DNA from: Phycisphaeraceae bacterium
GTDB taxonomy: Bacteria; Planctomycetota; Phycisphaerae; Phycisphaerales; Phycisphaeraceae
Reading direction: 5' to 3'
DNA: 49,225 nucleotides
Assembly (NCBI GenBank): GCA_029260615.1
Contig: JAJDCX010000057.1
Span: 1 to 49,225 of the forward strand
Shown here: positions 29,774 through 41,400 of the stretch, piece after piece
Layout of the letters: every line of letters starts with the position of its first letter
Position numbering within the stretch: the first letter of the stretch is position 1
Translations under genes and position numbers: made by a program
Notes under the pieces: model-generated
Databases searched by the model: none
What the model was told of the DNA's origin: nothing
What the model saw: the letters and a program-made list of their open reading frames with translations, nothing else

Positions 29774-32014
29774 ATGAAGATTACTTTGCCGGATGGCAGT
29801 GAAAAATCGTTTGACCGCGTCGTTAGTGCCGCGGAGGTGGCTGCGGATATCGGGGCGGGGCTGGCGAAGGCGGCGATCGGTGCGAAGGTGGATGGGGAGT
29901 TGTATGACCTGAACCGGCCGTTGCCGGGTGACTGTGGGTTGGCGATTATCACCAAGCCGCGCGAGGACAAGAAGGGCAAGAGCAAGTGGCGGGATGGGAA
30001 GCCGGATGTGGATGCGTTGTATCTGCTGCGGCACTCCTGTGCGCATGTGATGGCGGAGGCGATCTGCAATATTTGGCCGGACACGCAACTGGCTTATGGG
30101 CCGCCGCTGGATAATGGGTTTTACTACGACATTTCGTTGGATACGCCGATCAGCAGCGACGATTTTGTGAAGATTGAAGCGGAGATGAAGAGGATTGTTG
30201 AGGAAGATCGGGTGTTTACGCGGTATGAGCTTCCGATTGAGGAAGGTTTCAAAAAACTGGAAGATGAGACCACAAGTGATGGTTCGACGGTAACACAGGG
30301 AAATCCTTATAAGATTGATAACGCTAAACGAGCCATCGATAACAACGCGGCGTGCCTTTCGTGGTACACAACGGGTTTGCCGAGTCGCGTAACAGTACAC
30401 TCGACCAAACAAGAATTATATGAATTAGGCCCTGCTACTTATGTACCGGTAGAAGATGCTCGCCCCGGCTATATCCCGGCGCCAAAGAATCGATGGATTT
30501 ATCCTGATGATCTATTTGGCGGCGGCGGTGGTAATTTCGAAGACCTCTGCATGGGGCCGCACATCCCTAACACGAGCGTGATCGGTGCGTTTAAGGTGAT
30601 GAGTATCGCCAGCTCTCACTGGCACGGGGATGTCACGTCCGACAAGTTTCAGCGTGTGTATGGGACGGCGTTCTTTACGCAGGCGGACCTGGATGAACAC
30701 CTTGAAAACCTGGAGCAGGCGAGGCAGCGGGATCACAAGGTGATTGGGCCGAAGCTTGGGCTTTACACGATTGATGAACAGGTTGGGCAGGGGTTGATCC
30801 TTTGGAAGCCTAACGGCGCGGTGGTCCGACAGGAGTTGCAGAACTTCATCGGCGAGCATCTGAATCGGCAGGGGTACAAGCAGGTGTTTACGCCGCACAT
30901 CGGGAAGCTTGGGCTTTATAAGACCAGCGGGCACTATCCGTACTACCAGGAGAGTCAGTATCCACCGTTGATTAATCAGGACCAGATCAAGTTGCTGGCG
31001 GAGGAGGGCTGCACATGCGCGGAGCTTTCGAGCAGGATGGAGGCGGGGGAGGTTGATGGGTACATGCTTAAGCCGATGAACTGCCCACACCACATCCGCA
31101 TATTTGCGAGTGACAAGCACAGCTACCGTGACCTGCCGATCCGGCTAGCGGAATTTGGGACGGTGTATCGGTGGGAGCAGTCCGGGGAATTAGGCGGGAT
31201 GACGCGGGTGCGTGGGTTTACGCAGGATGATGCGCACCTGTTCTGCACGGAAGACCAACTCGATGCGGAGTTGGCTGGGTGTTTGGAACTGGTGAAGATC
31301 GTGTTTAAGACGCTTGGGATGGATGACTACCGCGTGCGTGTTGGGCTGCGCGACCCGGATGGTGATAAGTATGTAGGTGAGCCGGCGCAGTGGGACAAGG
31401 CGGAGGCGGCTTGCATCAAGGCGGCGGAGAGTCTGGGTGTGGCGTTTATAAGTGAACAGGGGGAGGCGGCGTTTTATGGGCCGAAGATCGACTTTGTGGT
31501 GAAGGATGTGATCGGTCGGGAGTGGCAGTTGGGGACGGTGCAGGTGGATTACCAGTTGCCGATCCGCTTTGATCTGAGCTACACGGGTGCGGATAACAAA
31601 GAGCATCGGCCGGTGATGATTCATCGCGCACCGTTTGGGAGTATGGAGCGGTTTATTGGTGTATTGATCGAGCACTTTAATGGTGCGTTCCCGTTGTGGC
31701 TTTCGCCGCAGCAGATGCGTGTGCTGCCGATCAGCGACAAGTTTGTTGAGTACGCCCAGTCGGTGACGGATAAGCTCAAGGCCGCGGGTTTCCGTGCGGA
31801 GATCGACTCCAACAACGAACGGCTGAACGCGAAGATCAAGGTCGCCCAGGAGGACAAGGTGCCTTACATGCTGGTGGTCGGGGGGAAGGACCAGGACGCG
31901 GGGACGGTGAGTGTGCGGCACCGCAGCGAGGGGGACAAGGGTGCGGTGGTGGTGGAGACGTTTATTGCGGCGGCGATCGAGGAGCGTGACGGGCGAAAAC
32001 TCACGGGAGCCTGA
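29774..32014 (+). CDS. thrS: Threonyl-tRNA synthetase, with an unusual internal insert
   Basis: A 746-residue class II synthetase. Domains in order: TGS (about 1-65), editing domain with HSCAHV (His87, HxxxH) and DLCMGPH (Cys259, His263), catalytic core with LKPMNCPHH and YRWEQSGELGGMTRVRGFTQDD (motif 2), motif 3 near RAPFGSMERFIG, and the anticodon-binding domain from about residue 640. Typical ThrRS is about 640 residues. Much of the excess lies before DLCMGPH, within residues 156-255, in DNA of about 48% GC with AT-richer codons than its surroundings. All catalytic and zinc-binding residues are kept. AGGA at 29759-29762 is the likely ribosome site. Expression is probably governed by the Thr leader attenuator upstream. 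Confidence 0.97.
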   Translation: MKITLPDGSEKSFDRVVSAAEVAADIGAGLAKAAIGAKVDGELYDLNRPLPGDCGLAIITKPREDKKGKSKWRDGKPDVDALYLLRHSCAHVMAEAICNIWPDTQLAYGPPLDNGFYYDISLDTPISSDDFVKIEAEMKRIVEEDRVFTRYELPIEEGFKKLEDETTSDGSTVTQGNPYKIDNAKRAIDNNAACLSWYTTGLPSRVTVHSTKQELYELGPATYVPVEDARPGYIPAPKNRWIYPDDLFGGGGGNFEDLCMGPHIPNTSVIGAFKVMSIASSHWHGDVTSDKFQRVYGTAFFTQADLDEHLENLEQARQRDHKVIGPKLGLYTIDEQVGQGLILWKPNGAVVRQELQNFIGEHLNRQGYKQVFTPHIGKLGLYKTSGHYPYYQESQYPPLINQDQIKLLAEEGCTCAELSSRMEAGEVDGYMLKPMNCPHHIRIFASDKHSYRDLPIRLAEFGTVYRWEQSGELGGMTRVRGFTQDDAHLFCTEDQLDAELAGCLELVKIVFKTLGMDDYRVRVGLRDPDGDKYVGEPAQWDKAEAACIKAAESLGVAFISEQGEAAFYGPKIDFVVKDVIGREWQLGTVQVDYQLPIRFDLSYTGADNKEHRPVMIHRAPFGSMERFIGVLIEHFNGAFPLWLSPQQMRVLPISDKFVEYAQSVTDKLKAAGFRAEIDSNNERLNAKIKVAQEDKVPYMLVVGGKDQDAGTVSVRHRSEGDKGAVVVETFIAAAIEERDGRKLTGA

Positions 32015-32119
32015 TCTCCGACCCGCGCGAATCACAACGGGCGGTTAGGCATCGGCGATGGTTTATCGTTAATCTATGGCTCACACGTCTTCGCTTTTAT
32101 TGGGGTTGGTGAGATCGGT

Positions 32120-33796
32120 ATGAACAGGGCTATTCGCGGTACAAACAGGGGGCGTAATCACACGGCCCAAGCGGGTCGGTCGGCCTTGGCTATCGTGTTG
32201 TGTCTGTGCGTTAGCTGGATGCTGTTTGCCGTGCCTGCCTGGGCGCAGTTCGGGGAGGTGATTGCTTTTGAGTCGCCGGGTGAGACGACTTACTACCTTG
32301 ATGCCGAGGCGGGCGATGATGAGAACCCTGGGACGCGGCCTCATCGGGCGTGGCAGAGTTTGTCGCGTGTGAACTCGACCCGGTTTGCGCCGGGTGACAA
32401 AATATTGATTAAGGCGGGGACCGTTTATCGGGGGCGGCTGTGGCCCAAGGGTTCGGGGAGGCCGGGGAATCCGATCACGATTGATAGTTTTGGGGAGGGT
32501 GAGCGGCCGGCGATCCATGCGGGGGGTGAGACGAGCGAGGCGTTGCTGCTTGAGAACACGCAGGGGTGGCACATAAGTAACCTTGAGTTGACCAACACGG
32601 GCGGCGAGCCGGAGGCGTTTCGCTTTGGGCTGAGCATCGTGGTGGAAGACATGGGGACGGCTGGGGGCTTTGAGTTTAGAAACCTGTTTGTGCATGATGT
32701 GAACGGCTCGCCTGGGCCGGGGCTGGGGGAGGGGGCTGGGATTAGCTGGCATAACCGTGGGGCAAACATCCCGACACGTTTTGAAGGCGTGCTGATCGAA
32801 AACTGCACCATCAGCGATTGCGGGCGAAACGGGATCATGGGCCTGAACGACTTTGCCGACCGCACGCGATGGCTTTCGAATGTGGGTGTCGTCATCCGCG
32901 AGAACGATATCTCCTCGACCTTAGGCGACGGGATCCGTCTGACCGGGTGCGCCAATGCGGTGGTCGAATACAACCGGGTCCGACAGGCTGGGGGCGAGAA
33001 GGATGGGCGGGCTGGGGGGATCGTGTTGGTCGGCTGCGACAACTCGCTGGTGCAGTACAACGAGGTCTGGGAGACACGGGGCTCGGTCAACGCGGCGCTG
33101 CTATGTGATACCAATAGCCGGGGCAACACGTTCCAATTCAACTACACCCACAAGAATGCCGGCCCGATGGCGGCGGTCCGCTGCAACGCCCCAGAACGCT
33201 CCCCCGGACGCTCCCCCGGACGCCTCCCCGGTTCCCCCCCCACCGAGGCGGGCAACATCAATACGGTGGTTCGTTACAACATCAGTCAGGATGATGAGGG
33301 TGGTGGGTTGAGGCTCATTGGGCCGGTGACCGAGGCTCGTTTTTACAACAACACGGTGTACTCCGGGCTGGGCAGCACGACGGTAGCGGTCAAGCTGATT
33401 GACAAGGCTGGCCCCCCCGCAGGGACGGTCTTGGCCAACAATCTTTTCTACACCTTGGGGCAGGCTTCTTTGGACCTGGGGCAGGCGTCTGGCACGGCGA
33501 TCCACCACAACGCCTATTTCGGCGAACATACCCGGCCAGAGAACGAAGCCGGGGCTGTTTCGGCCGATCCACTTCTGGCCGATCCTGGCGTCGGCAGGGC
33601 GATGCGGGATGGCTTGGAAGGCTATCAAACCCTTTCTGGTTCACCGCTTAGAGGATCTGGTATTCGTTTGAGCGGCCACGGGAACCACGATTTCTGGGCT
33701 AACTCGGTTGCGGGGGGCGCCAAGATCGATATTGGGGCCCACCAGGGGCCGTCCGATAATACTGATCCGTCCCCCCAGACAGCCAAAGAACCCTGA
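32120..33796 (+). CDS. Secreted right-handed parallel beta-helix repeat protein
   Basis: A 558-residue protein with a long N-terminal signal region (hydrophobic core at about residues 22-42, cleavage near AWA-QFG). TYYLDAEAGDDENPGTRPHRAWQSL is the usual opening of secreted beta-helix proteins, and repeated short strands follow (LIENCTISDCGRNGI, VVIRENDIS, VVEYNRVRQAGG, LVQYNEVWETRGS, RFYNNTVYSG). Such proteins are often polysaccharide lyases or epimerases; no catalytic residues can be assigned. Three 12-base tandem repeats at 33197-33232 encode RSPG-RSPG-RLPG in a Pro-rich loop. It may act on algal polysaccharides, as many marine planctomycetes do. Confidence 0.82.
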   Translation: MNRAIRGTNRGRNHTAQAGRSALAIVLCLCVSWMLFAVPAWAQFGEVIAFESPGETTYYLDAEAGDDENPGTRPHRAWQSLSRVNSTRFAPGDKILIKAGTVYRGRLWPKGSGRPGNPITIDSFGEGERPAIHAGGETSEALLLENTQGWHISNLELTNTGGEPEAFRFGLSIVVEDMGTAGGFEFRNLFVHDVNGSPGPGLGEGAGISWHNRGANIPTRFEGVLIENCTISDCGRNGIMGLNDFADRTRWLSNVGVVIRENDISSTLGDGIRLTGCANAVVEYNRVRQAGGEKDGRAGGIVLVGCDNSLVQYNEVWETRGSVNAALLCDTNSRGNTFQFNYTHKNAGPMAAVRCNAPERSPGRSPGRLPGSPPTEAGNINTVVRYNISQDDEGGGLRLIGPVTEARFYNNTVYSGLGSTTVAVKLIDKAGPPAGTVLANNLFYTLGQASLDLGQASGTAIHHNAYFGEHTRPENEAGAVSADPLLADPGVGRAMRDGLEGYQTLSGSPLRGSGIRLSGHGNHDFWANSVAGGAKIDIGAHQGPSDNTDPSPQTAKEP

Positions 33797-33813
33797 ATTG
33801 GACCTGATTTTTC

Positions 33814-33842
33814 TTGCCCAACCCCCCTTCCGAGACTACACT
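33814..33842 (+). promoter_or_regulatory. Candidate sigma-70 promoter of the PEP-CTERM gene
   Basis: TTGCCC (33814-33819), an exact 17-base spacer and TACACT (33837-33842) each match consensus at four of six positions. The -10 is also the left arm of TACAC-TTGGG-GTGTA (33837-33851), a small inverted repeat at the expected start site. The gene starts at 33914. Confidence 0.5.
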
Positions 33843-33913
33843 TGGGGTGTATTCAAAAGAAAGAGTAAGTCAGTAAACTCGGCCCTTATCGGGCATGGGA
33901 AGGAGTTTCCGAG

Positions 33914-34864
33914 GTGATATCTATTCGTACCTGTGGTTTTTCAAAGCTGTTGTGTGTCGCTGCTGTTTCTGCGCTACCCGTGCTAGCAGGCACACCGGTT
34001 CATGCGCAACAATTCGCGGGGTTCTCTAACACCCGGGTTGCTACGGCCGGCGACCTGGCTACGGGCGGCAAACTCAATCCAAGAATCCGCGCGTTACCTG
34101 GGCTGAACTTCTCGACAATCGGGCTGTTCGGGGACTCGGAAGTCTTCGGGCAGTTCAGCGCGCCCCGGCAATTCATCTTCGCGCTGCCTGACTTCAGCGG
34201 CGCGGGGTTGGATTTTTCGGAAATGACGTTTGATGAATACCTGAACCTCGTCGCCAACAGTTACGAGTTGGCCGACTCCGCAGATTATCTCGCACGGTTC
34301 ACCTTCCAGAACCCCCTATCCACCACCGGTAACTTTCTTTTTACTGATTTCCCTGATCTCATTGCTGAATTCAATGGGCGGAGAGCAGGGGAAGTCAACC
34401 GACTCGAAGCACAGTTTGGGGTTACTGACCTCAATGAGCTCCCCCCGCAACTTCTGTCTGTGATCAACGCACAATTTCAGTCATTCGAGTCCGCTGTGAT
34501 CCAGAGCCTCGAAAGCCGAGCCGCAGAAGTATTGCACGAAGAAGACTTCACCGCAGGCGGTGGGTTTCTGAAATTTACTGAACGGCCCGCCCCCACGGGA
34601 GGTGACGTACCCTTGGACGGTCCTCTGACGCCTCGGGGTGATGGCGATACCTCTGATACGTCAGATGACGGGCAACTCGCCTCTGACATCGCACCGATCG
34701 TGGACAGCCTGGGTGGTGATAATGGCGGCGCGGATATCGTTGTCCCAACCAGCGCAAGCCAGGGGCAGACCCAGGCGGCGAACGTTTCTGTGGTCCCCGA
34801 ACCCGCGACGCTGGGGCTGTTGGCCCTGGGTGCCACGGCGATGCTTGTCCGACGGCGGAGATGA
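33914..34864 (+). CDS. PEP-CTERM sorting domain protein
   Basis: A 316-residue secreted protein: signal peptide ending near PVHAQQ (about residue 31), a mainly helical middle, an Asp/Ser/Gly-rich linker and the C-terminal tripartite sorting signal VVPEPATLGLLALGATAML plus an Arg cluster. Such signals are recognised and cleaved by exosortase, which anchors or releases the protein at the cell surface, usually together with exopolysaccharide. The GTG start at 33914 has AAGGAG eight bases upstream. The body matches no family I recognise. This is direct evidence of an exosortase system in the genome. Confidence 0.9.
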   Translation: MISIRTCGFSKLLCVAAVSALPVLAGTPVHAQQFAGFSNTRVATAGDLATGGKLNPRIRALPGLNFSTIGLFGDSEVFGQFSAPRQFIFALPDFSGAGLDFSEMTFDEYLNLVANSYELADSADYLARFTFQNPLSTTGNFLFTDFPDLIAEFNGRRAGEVNRLEAQFGVTDLNELPPQLLSVINAQFQSFESAVIQSLESRAAEVLHEEDFTAGGGFLKFTERPAPTGGDVPLDGPLTPRGDGDTSDTSDDGQLASDIAPIVDSLGGDNGGADIVVPTSASQGQTQAANVSVVPEPATLGLLALGATAMLVRRRR

Positions 34865-34897
34865 TCCGGCACGCTCGGTATTAAAATACCTAACACA

Positions 34898-34927
34898 AGC
34901 CACCGCTATGAAGGCGGTGGCTTTTTT
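34898..34927 (+). terminator. Intrinsic terminator of the PEP-CTERM gene
   Basis: AGCCACCGC and GCGGTGGCT are perfect 9-base arms around a 7-base loop, followed by a run of T (34922-34927). It stands 33 bases after the stop codon. A strong plus-strand terminator. Confidence 0.88.
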
Positions 34928-35076
34928 CTGCGCCCCGCCCTATCCGATTAGCAACAGACCACGGGGCACGGCGACCCATTGATGTAACGTGATCGCCTCG
35001 AATCCACACGCCCCGCCGAGCGGCGCGGTAAGATGATGCCCGTCTCTGTTACCGCTCACCAGAGGGGATACCCAGT

Positions 35077-35592
35077 TTGAGCAACACCTCTCGACAACAC
35101 CACGACCGGATCAACCCCAGCCATCAACTCGCGATCGTTGCGGGGTACGGCGTGGTCGGGCGGATGGTCGCGCTGGAGCTGGAGCGCAGCGGCCTGGCGG
35201 TGACGATCATCGAGTTGAATCTCGACACCATTGAAAAACAACTGGGTCTGGACAAGAAGGTGGTGTACGGGGACGTGCTAGACCCGAATACACTGAGGCA
35301 GGCCGGGATCGAAAAAGCCGATGTCTTTGTGCTGGCCGTCCCGAATGAAGAGGACGCGGTGAAGGCGTGTGGGGTCGCACGGGAATTGAACCCCGATATT
35401 TTCATCGCCGCACGCACGAACTTTGTCAGCAAGGGGATGCTCTGCACCCAGGCGGGGGCCGACTGTGTCATCGTTGAAGAGATAGTCACCGCGCAGGCGA
35501 TGCAGCAAGCGATCATCGAAAGACTCAACGGCAAGAATGGTCAGGCCGAACTATCTCTCACGGACCAGGCCACGCCGCAGGCCAACCTATGA
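35077..35592 (+). CDS. Stand-alone TrkA-N (RCK N-terminal) NAD-binding protein
   Basis: A 171-residue protein with one Rossmann-type RCK N domain: IVAGYGVVGRMVALELERSG (GxGxxG), acidic IIELNLDTIE, VYGDVLDPNTLRQAGIEKADVFVLAVPNEEDAV, and IFIAARTNF. These domains sense NAD(H) or nucleotides and gate potassium channels or transporters. Here there is no membrane pore, no C-terminal RCK domain, and no transporter gene beside it, so it may be a regulatory subunit acting elsewhere. The TTG start has AGAGGGGA about nine bases upstream. Its last codons overlap the TlpA-like start (ATGA). Confidence 0.85.
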   Translation: MSNTSRQHHDRINPSHQLAIVAGYGVVGRMVALELERSGLAVTIIELNLDTIEKQLGLDKKVVYGDVLDPNTLRQAGIEKADVFVLAVPNEEDAVKACGVARELNPDIFIAARTNFVSKGMLCTQAGADCVIVEEIVTAQAMQQAIIERLNGKNGQAELSLTDQATPQANL

Positions 35593-36824
35593 ACCGCACC
35601 TGGGGACTCACCATGACACACACAACACGACACCTGACAACCGCCTTGATGATCGGCTTCGCCGCCCTGTGGTCAGCTACCGCCACACCCCTACAAGCCG
35701 CGGTCTCGGTCGGCGACCACCCGCAGATCAATTTCAAAGCAACAGACGGGACACAGGTCACTTCCGAATCCCTGCGTGGTCGATTGGTTATCGTCGATTT
35801 CTGGGCGACCTGGTGCGGCCCCTGCGTCAAAGCCGTCCCACACATGCTCAAACTGAATCAACAGTACTCGGCCCGGGGCGTGCAGATCATCGGCATCAGC
35901 CGGGACAGTGACCGGCGGGCCTTGGAGCGATTCGTCAGTAATAAACGCATGACCTGGCCGCAATTCTTCGACAAAAACGAAACCGCCAAGATGTCCCGCG
36001 CGTGGGGCGTCAGCGGCATCCCCAGCATCTTCATCCTCTCACCCCAGGGCGAGGTGCTGTGGATCGGCCACCCCGCGCGAATGGATAAGCCGTTTGCCGA
36101 GGCCCTGAAAAATCACCCACCCACACCACCGAGTGCCAGCAAGGACGGATCGTCCTCGGCCACACAGGCCCGAGACGATGCCGTCGAAGCGCTCCAACAG
36201 GCTCGCGCCCTGGTCAACACCGACGACTTCGCCCAGATGCTGGCCCTGATTGCGGGGGTGTCCGATGACGTGCTAACCGACCGCCGGGTATTGGGCAACG
36301 CCCGTGTGCTACTGGCCCGGCTCGAACTCAAACCAGAGTCCACCGACGCGCTGGCTGTAGCGAAAGAAGCCAACCCCGACGCCGCCGCGAAGTTCGACGC
36401 CCTGACCCAAGCCGTCAACAACGCAACACCCGGAACCGACACAAACAACGCACAACGCCCCGCTGTCCACCCCAAACTGGTCGCCTCCAAACTCGCCCAA
36501 GCCGACAAAGCTCGCGAGGGGGACAAGCACTACCGCGCGTTTACGCTCTACAACTGGCTGTTGGATCGTGCCGGCGAGACTGAAACGGGTCACACCGCCG
36601 CGCAGCGCATCGCCGAGTACGAAGCCGACGAAGAAAAAATGGCCGTCATCCAATCCGCCCAAGCCGAACAGCGGGCCAAGTCACTGCTGTCCCTGGCCAA
36701 GAACTACGAAGCCGCCGGCAATCACGAACAAGCCAAGGCAACCTACGAGCAGGTTCTAGCCGAGTATGAAGACGCCACCGAGTGCTGTGCGCTGGCCCGC
36801 GAGGCGTTGGCGAAGCTGGAGTAG
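35589..36824 (+). CDS. Secreted TlpA-like thioredoxin with a helical C-terminal region
   Basis: A 411-residue protein. A signal peptide (about residues 1-37, ending PLQAA) is followed by a thioredoxin fold of the TlpA/ResA type, with FWATWCGPCVKAVP (CxxC) and the cis-Pro loop SGIPSIFIL. The remaining 240 residues are Ala/Lys/Glu-rich and helical, with TPR-like units near the end (SLAKNYEAAGNHEQAKATYE). It should be a periplasmic disulfide reductase or oxidase with a protein-binding tail. The ATG overlaps the stop of the TrkA-N gene. Composition is strongly C-rich on the plus strand, unlike the bulk of the window. Confidence 0.9.
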   Translation: MNRTWGLTMTHTTRHLTTALMIGFAALWSATATPLQAAVSVGDHPQINFKATDGTQVTSESLRGRLVIVDFWATWCGPCVKAVPHMLKLNQQYSARGVQIIGISRDSDRRALERFVSNKRMTWPQFFDKNETAKMSRAWGVSGIPSIFILSPQGEVLWIGHPARMDKPFAEALKNHPPTPPSASKDGSSSATQARDDAVEALQQARALVNTDDFAQMLALIAGVSDDVLTDRRVLGNARVLLARLELKPESTDALAVAKEANPDAAAKFDALTQAVNNATPGTDTNNAQRPAVHPKLVASKLAQADKAREGDKHYRAFTLYNWLLDRAGETETGHTAAQRIAEYEADEEKMAVIQSAQAEQRAKSLLSLAKNYEAAGNHEQAKATYEQVLAEYEDATECCALAREALAKLE

Positions 36825-36872
36825 TCGGGATCAGCGCGGAGAGCGCGATTTCACCGTCGATACGATTTGAAT

Positions 36873-38375
<1,503 letters not shown>

Positions 38376-38457
38376 AACAAGTCACTCCAAACTCTGACAC
38401 CCGCTTGGTCGCGGGGATGTATCGTTCCTGCTTAACGGCGGCTATACCATGCGCCAC

Positions 38458-41400
38458 TTAACCACCCACACCGGGTGGGATAGCCTCCTGCGCGGCGGCC
38501 TTACGTTGATCCAGCACGCGGCGGTAGTCCACGGGCATGACCTTGACGAACTGGGGCAAGACCCGGTCCCATTCGGCAAGGACACGGGCGGCGACACCCG
38601 AGCCGGTGTATTCAAGATGGTTGCTCACGAGGCGTTTGACCGTGGTGACATCTTTTTCGCTGAGGCCTTCAAGATCGACCATGCCCAGGTTGCAGTTCTG
38701 TAGGAACTCGCCTTCCTTGTCCCAGACGTAGGCGATGCCGCCTGACATGCCAGCGGCGAAGTTACGACCGGTCTTGCCGAGGATGACGACACGACCGCCG
38801 GTCATGTATTCACATGCGTGGTCGCCGACCGCTTCGACGACTGCGTTGGCACCGGAGTTACGGACACAGAACCGCTCGGCAGCGACGCCTCGGAAGTAGG
38901 CTTCCCCGGCGGTCGCGCCGTAGAGTGCGACGTTGCCGATGATGATATTTTCCTGTGGCTGGAAGGTGGCGACCTGTGGGGGATGGACGATGATCTTGCC
39001 GCCGGAGAGTCCCTTGCCGACGTAGTCGTTTGCATCGCCTTCGAGTCGGATAGTGACACCGCGAGCGAGCCAGGCGCCCAGAGATTGTCCCGCGGAGCCG
39101 TGGAAGATGAGTTCGATGGTGTCGTCGGGCAGGCCGTTCTCGCCCCACTTTTGTGAGACGCGGTTGGAGAGCATGGTGCCGACGGTGCGGTCGGTGTTGG
39201 TGATGGGCAGTTCGACGCGGACTTTTTCGCCGTGCTCAAGCGCGGGTGTGGCGTGCTCGATGAGGCGGACGTCTAACACGTCGGAGATGCCGTGGTCCTG
39301 TGCGATAAGTTTTCGGACAGCAACATCTTCGCGTGGCTTGCGTGCGGGCTGGAGGATGGGTGTGAGGTCCAGGCCGTCGGCTTTCCAGTGGTCGATGGCG
39401 TCGCGTGCTTCGAGCAGATCGACACGGCCGATGAGTTCGTCGATGGATCGGATGCCGAGCTTGGCCATGTAGGAGCGTGCTTCCTCGGCGACCATGAAGA
39501 AGAAATTGATGACGTGCTCGGGTTGGCCGGAGAATTTTTTGCGTAGCACTTCGTCCTGAGTGCAGATGCCGACGGGGCAGGTGTTCAGGTGGCACTTGCG
39601 CATCATGATGCAGCCCATGGCGACCAGGGGGACGGTGGCGTAGCCGTATTCTTCTGCTCCCAGGCATGCGGCGATGACCAGGTCGCGTCCGGTTTTGAGT
39701 CCGCCATCGGTTTCGAGACGGACACGGGAGCGGAGGTCGTTCATCACGAGTGTCTGGTGTGTCTCGGCAAGGCCAAGCTCCCAGGGGAGTCCGGCGTGCT
39801 TGATGCTGGTCAGCGGTGATGCGCCTGTGCCGCCGTCGTATCCGCTGATGAGGATGTGGTCGGCATGGGCCTTACTCACACCGGAGGCGATGGTTCCGAC
39901 GCCGACTTCGGAAACGAGTTTGACGCTGATGGGGGCGTTGGGGTTGGCGTTCTTAAGATCGAAGATGAGTTGGGCGAGGTCTTCGATGGAGTAGATGTCG
40001 TGGTGCGGTGGCGGGCTGATGAGTCCGACGCCGGGGGTTGAGTAGCGGATGTCAGCGATGTACTCGTCGACCTTGTGTGCGGGGAGTTGTCCGCCTTCGC
40101 CGGGCTTTGCACCCTGAGCGATTTTGATTTGGATGAGGTCTGCGTTGGCGAGGTAGAAGCTGGTGACGCCGAATCGGCCGGAGGCGACCTGCTTGATGGC
40201 GGATCGTTTGGAATCGCCGTTGGGTAGCGGGGTGAAGCGGACGATGTCTTCGCCGCCCTCGCCGGAGTTACTCATCCCGCCCATGCGGTTCATAGCGATG
40301 GCCAGGGTTTCGTGGGCTTCTTTGGAGAGTGCGCCCAGTGACATCGCGCCGGTGCGGAAGCGTTTGACGATCTGGGAAGCGGGCTCGACTTCGTCAAGCG
40401 GTATCGCACTGCTAGCGTCGTCGGTCTTGACGTGGAGGAGGCCACGGAGCGTGCATCGGCTGCGTGCGTCGTCGTTGCACTGGGCGGCGTACTGCTGGTA
40501 TGCGGGGTGGCTGTTGGATTTGACGGCGAGTTGGATGTTAGCGATGGCGGTTGGGCCGAAGGCGTGTTTTTCTCCGCCGGCACGCCAGTGGTATTCGCCG
40601 GGGTTGGGGAGTTGATCGAGTCTGACGCCCTCTCGCCGGGGGAAACCCAGGAGGTGTCTGCGTCGTGCTTCTTGGGCCAGCACGTCGAACCCCGCGCCGC
40701 GTAATCGGCTGGCGGTGCCGTTGAAGCAGCGTTCGATCACCTTGTGGTCGAGTCCGAGCGCCTCGAAAATCTGCGCGCCCTTGTAGCTCGCCAGGGTGGA
40801 GATGCCCATCTTGGACATGACTTTCAAGACGCCCTTGTTGATCGACTTGGTGTAGTTGCGGACGATTTTTTCGTTGGAGATGGACTTGCTGAGTGTGCCG
40901 CGTTTACGGAGCCAGGCAAGGGCGTCGAACGCGAGGTAGGGGTTGACGGCATCGGCGCCGTAGCCGAAGAGGACGCAGAAGTGGTGGACCTCGCGAGCTT
41001 CGGCGGACTCGACGACCAGGCCGATGCGCGTGCGTTGGTGGGTGCGTACCAAGTGGTGGTGGACCGCGCCGGTTGCCAAGAGTGAGCTGACGGGGAGGCG
41101 GTCCGGGCCGACGTTGCGGTCCGAGAGGATGATGAGTTGATAGCCCTGCTGGATTGCTTCGGTGGCTTCTTTACAGATGCGGTCGAGTGTTTCGGCCAGG
41201 GCGTCTTCGCCTTGCGTGCCTTCATCGGAGGCTGGGCGGTCGTAGGTGATGTCGATCACCTGAGAACGCCAGCCGCGGTGGTCGAGGTTTTTTAGTGCGC
41301 CCAGTTGCTTGTTGGTCAGGACGGGCTGGGCCAGTTGCAGGCGGTGACACTGGGACTCGGTGGTTTCCAGGACGTTGCCCTCGGGGCCGATGAACGTCTG

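Noticed and set aside
30325..30337. CGCTAAAC inside thrS as a fourth family A repeat
   Set aside because: Only the eight-base tail matches; there is no stem, and it lies within conserved coding sequence.
30241..30540. Intein or group I/II intron in thrS
   Set aside because: The segment is only about 100 codons, stays in frame, and shows no splicing-block motifs or intron structure.
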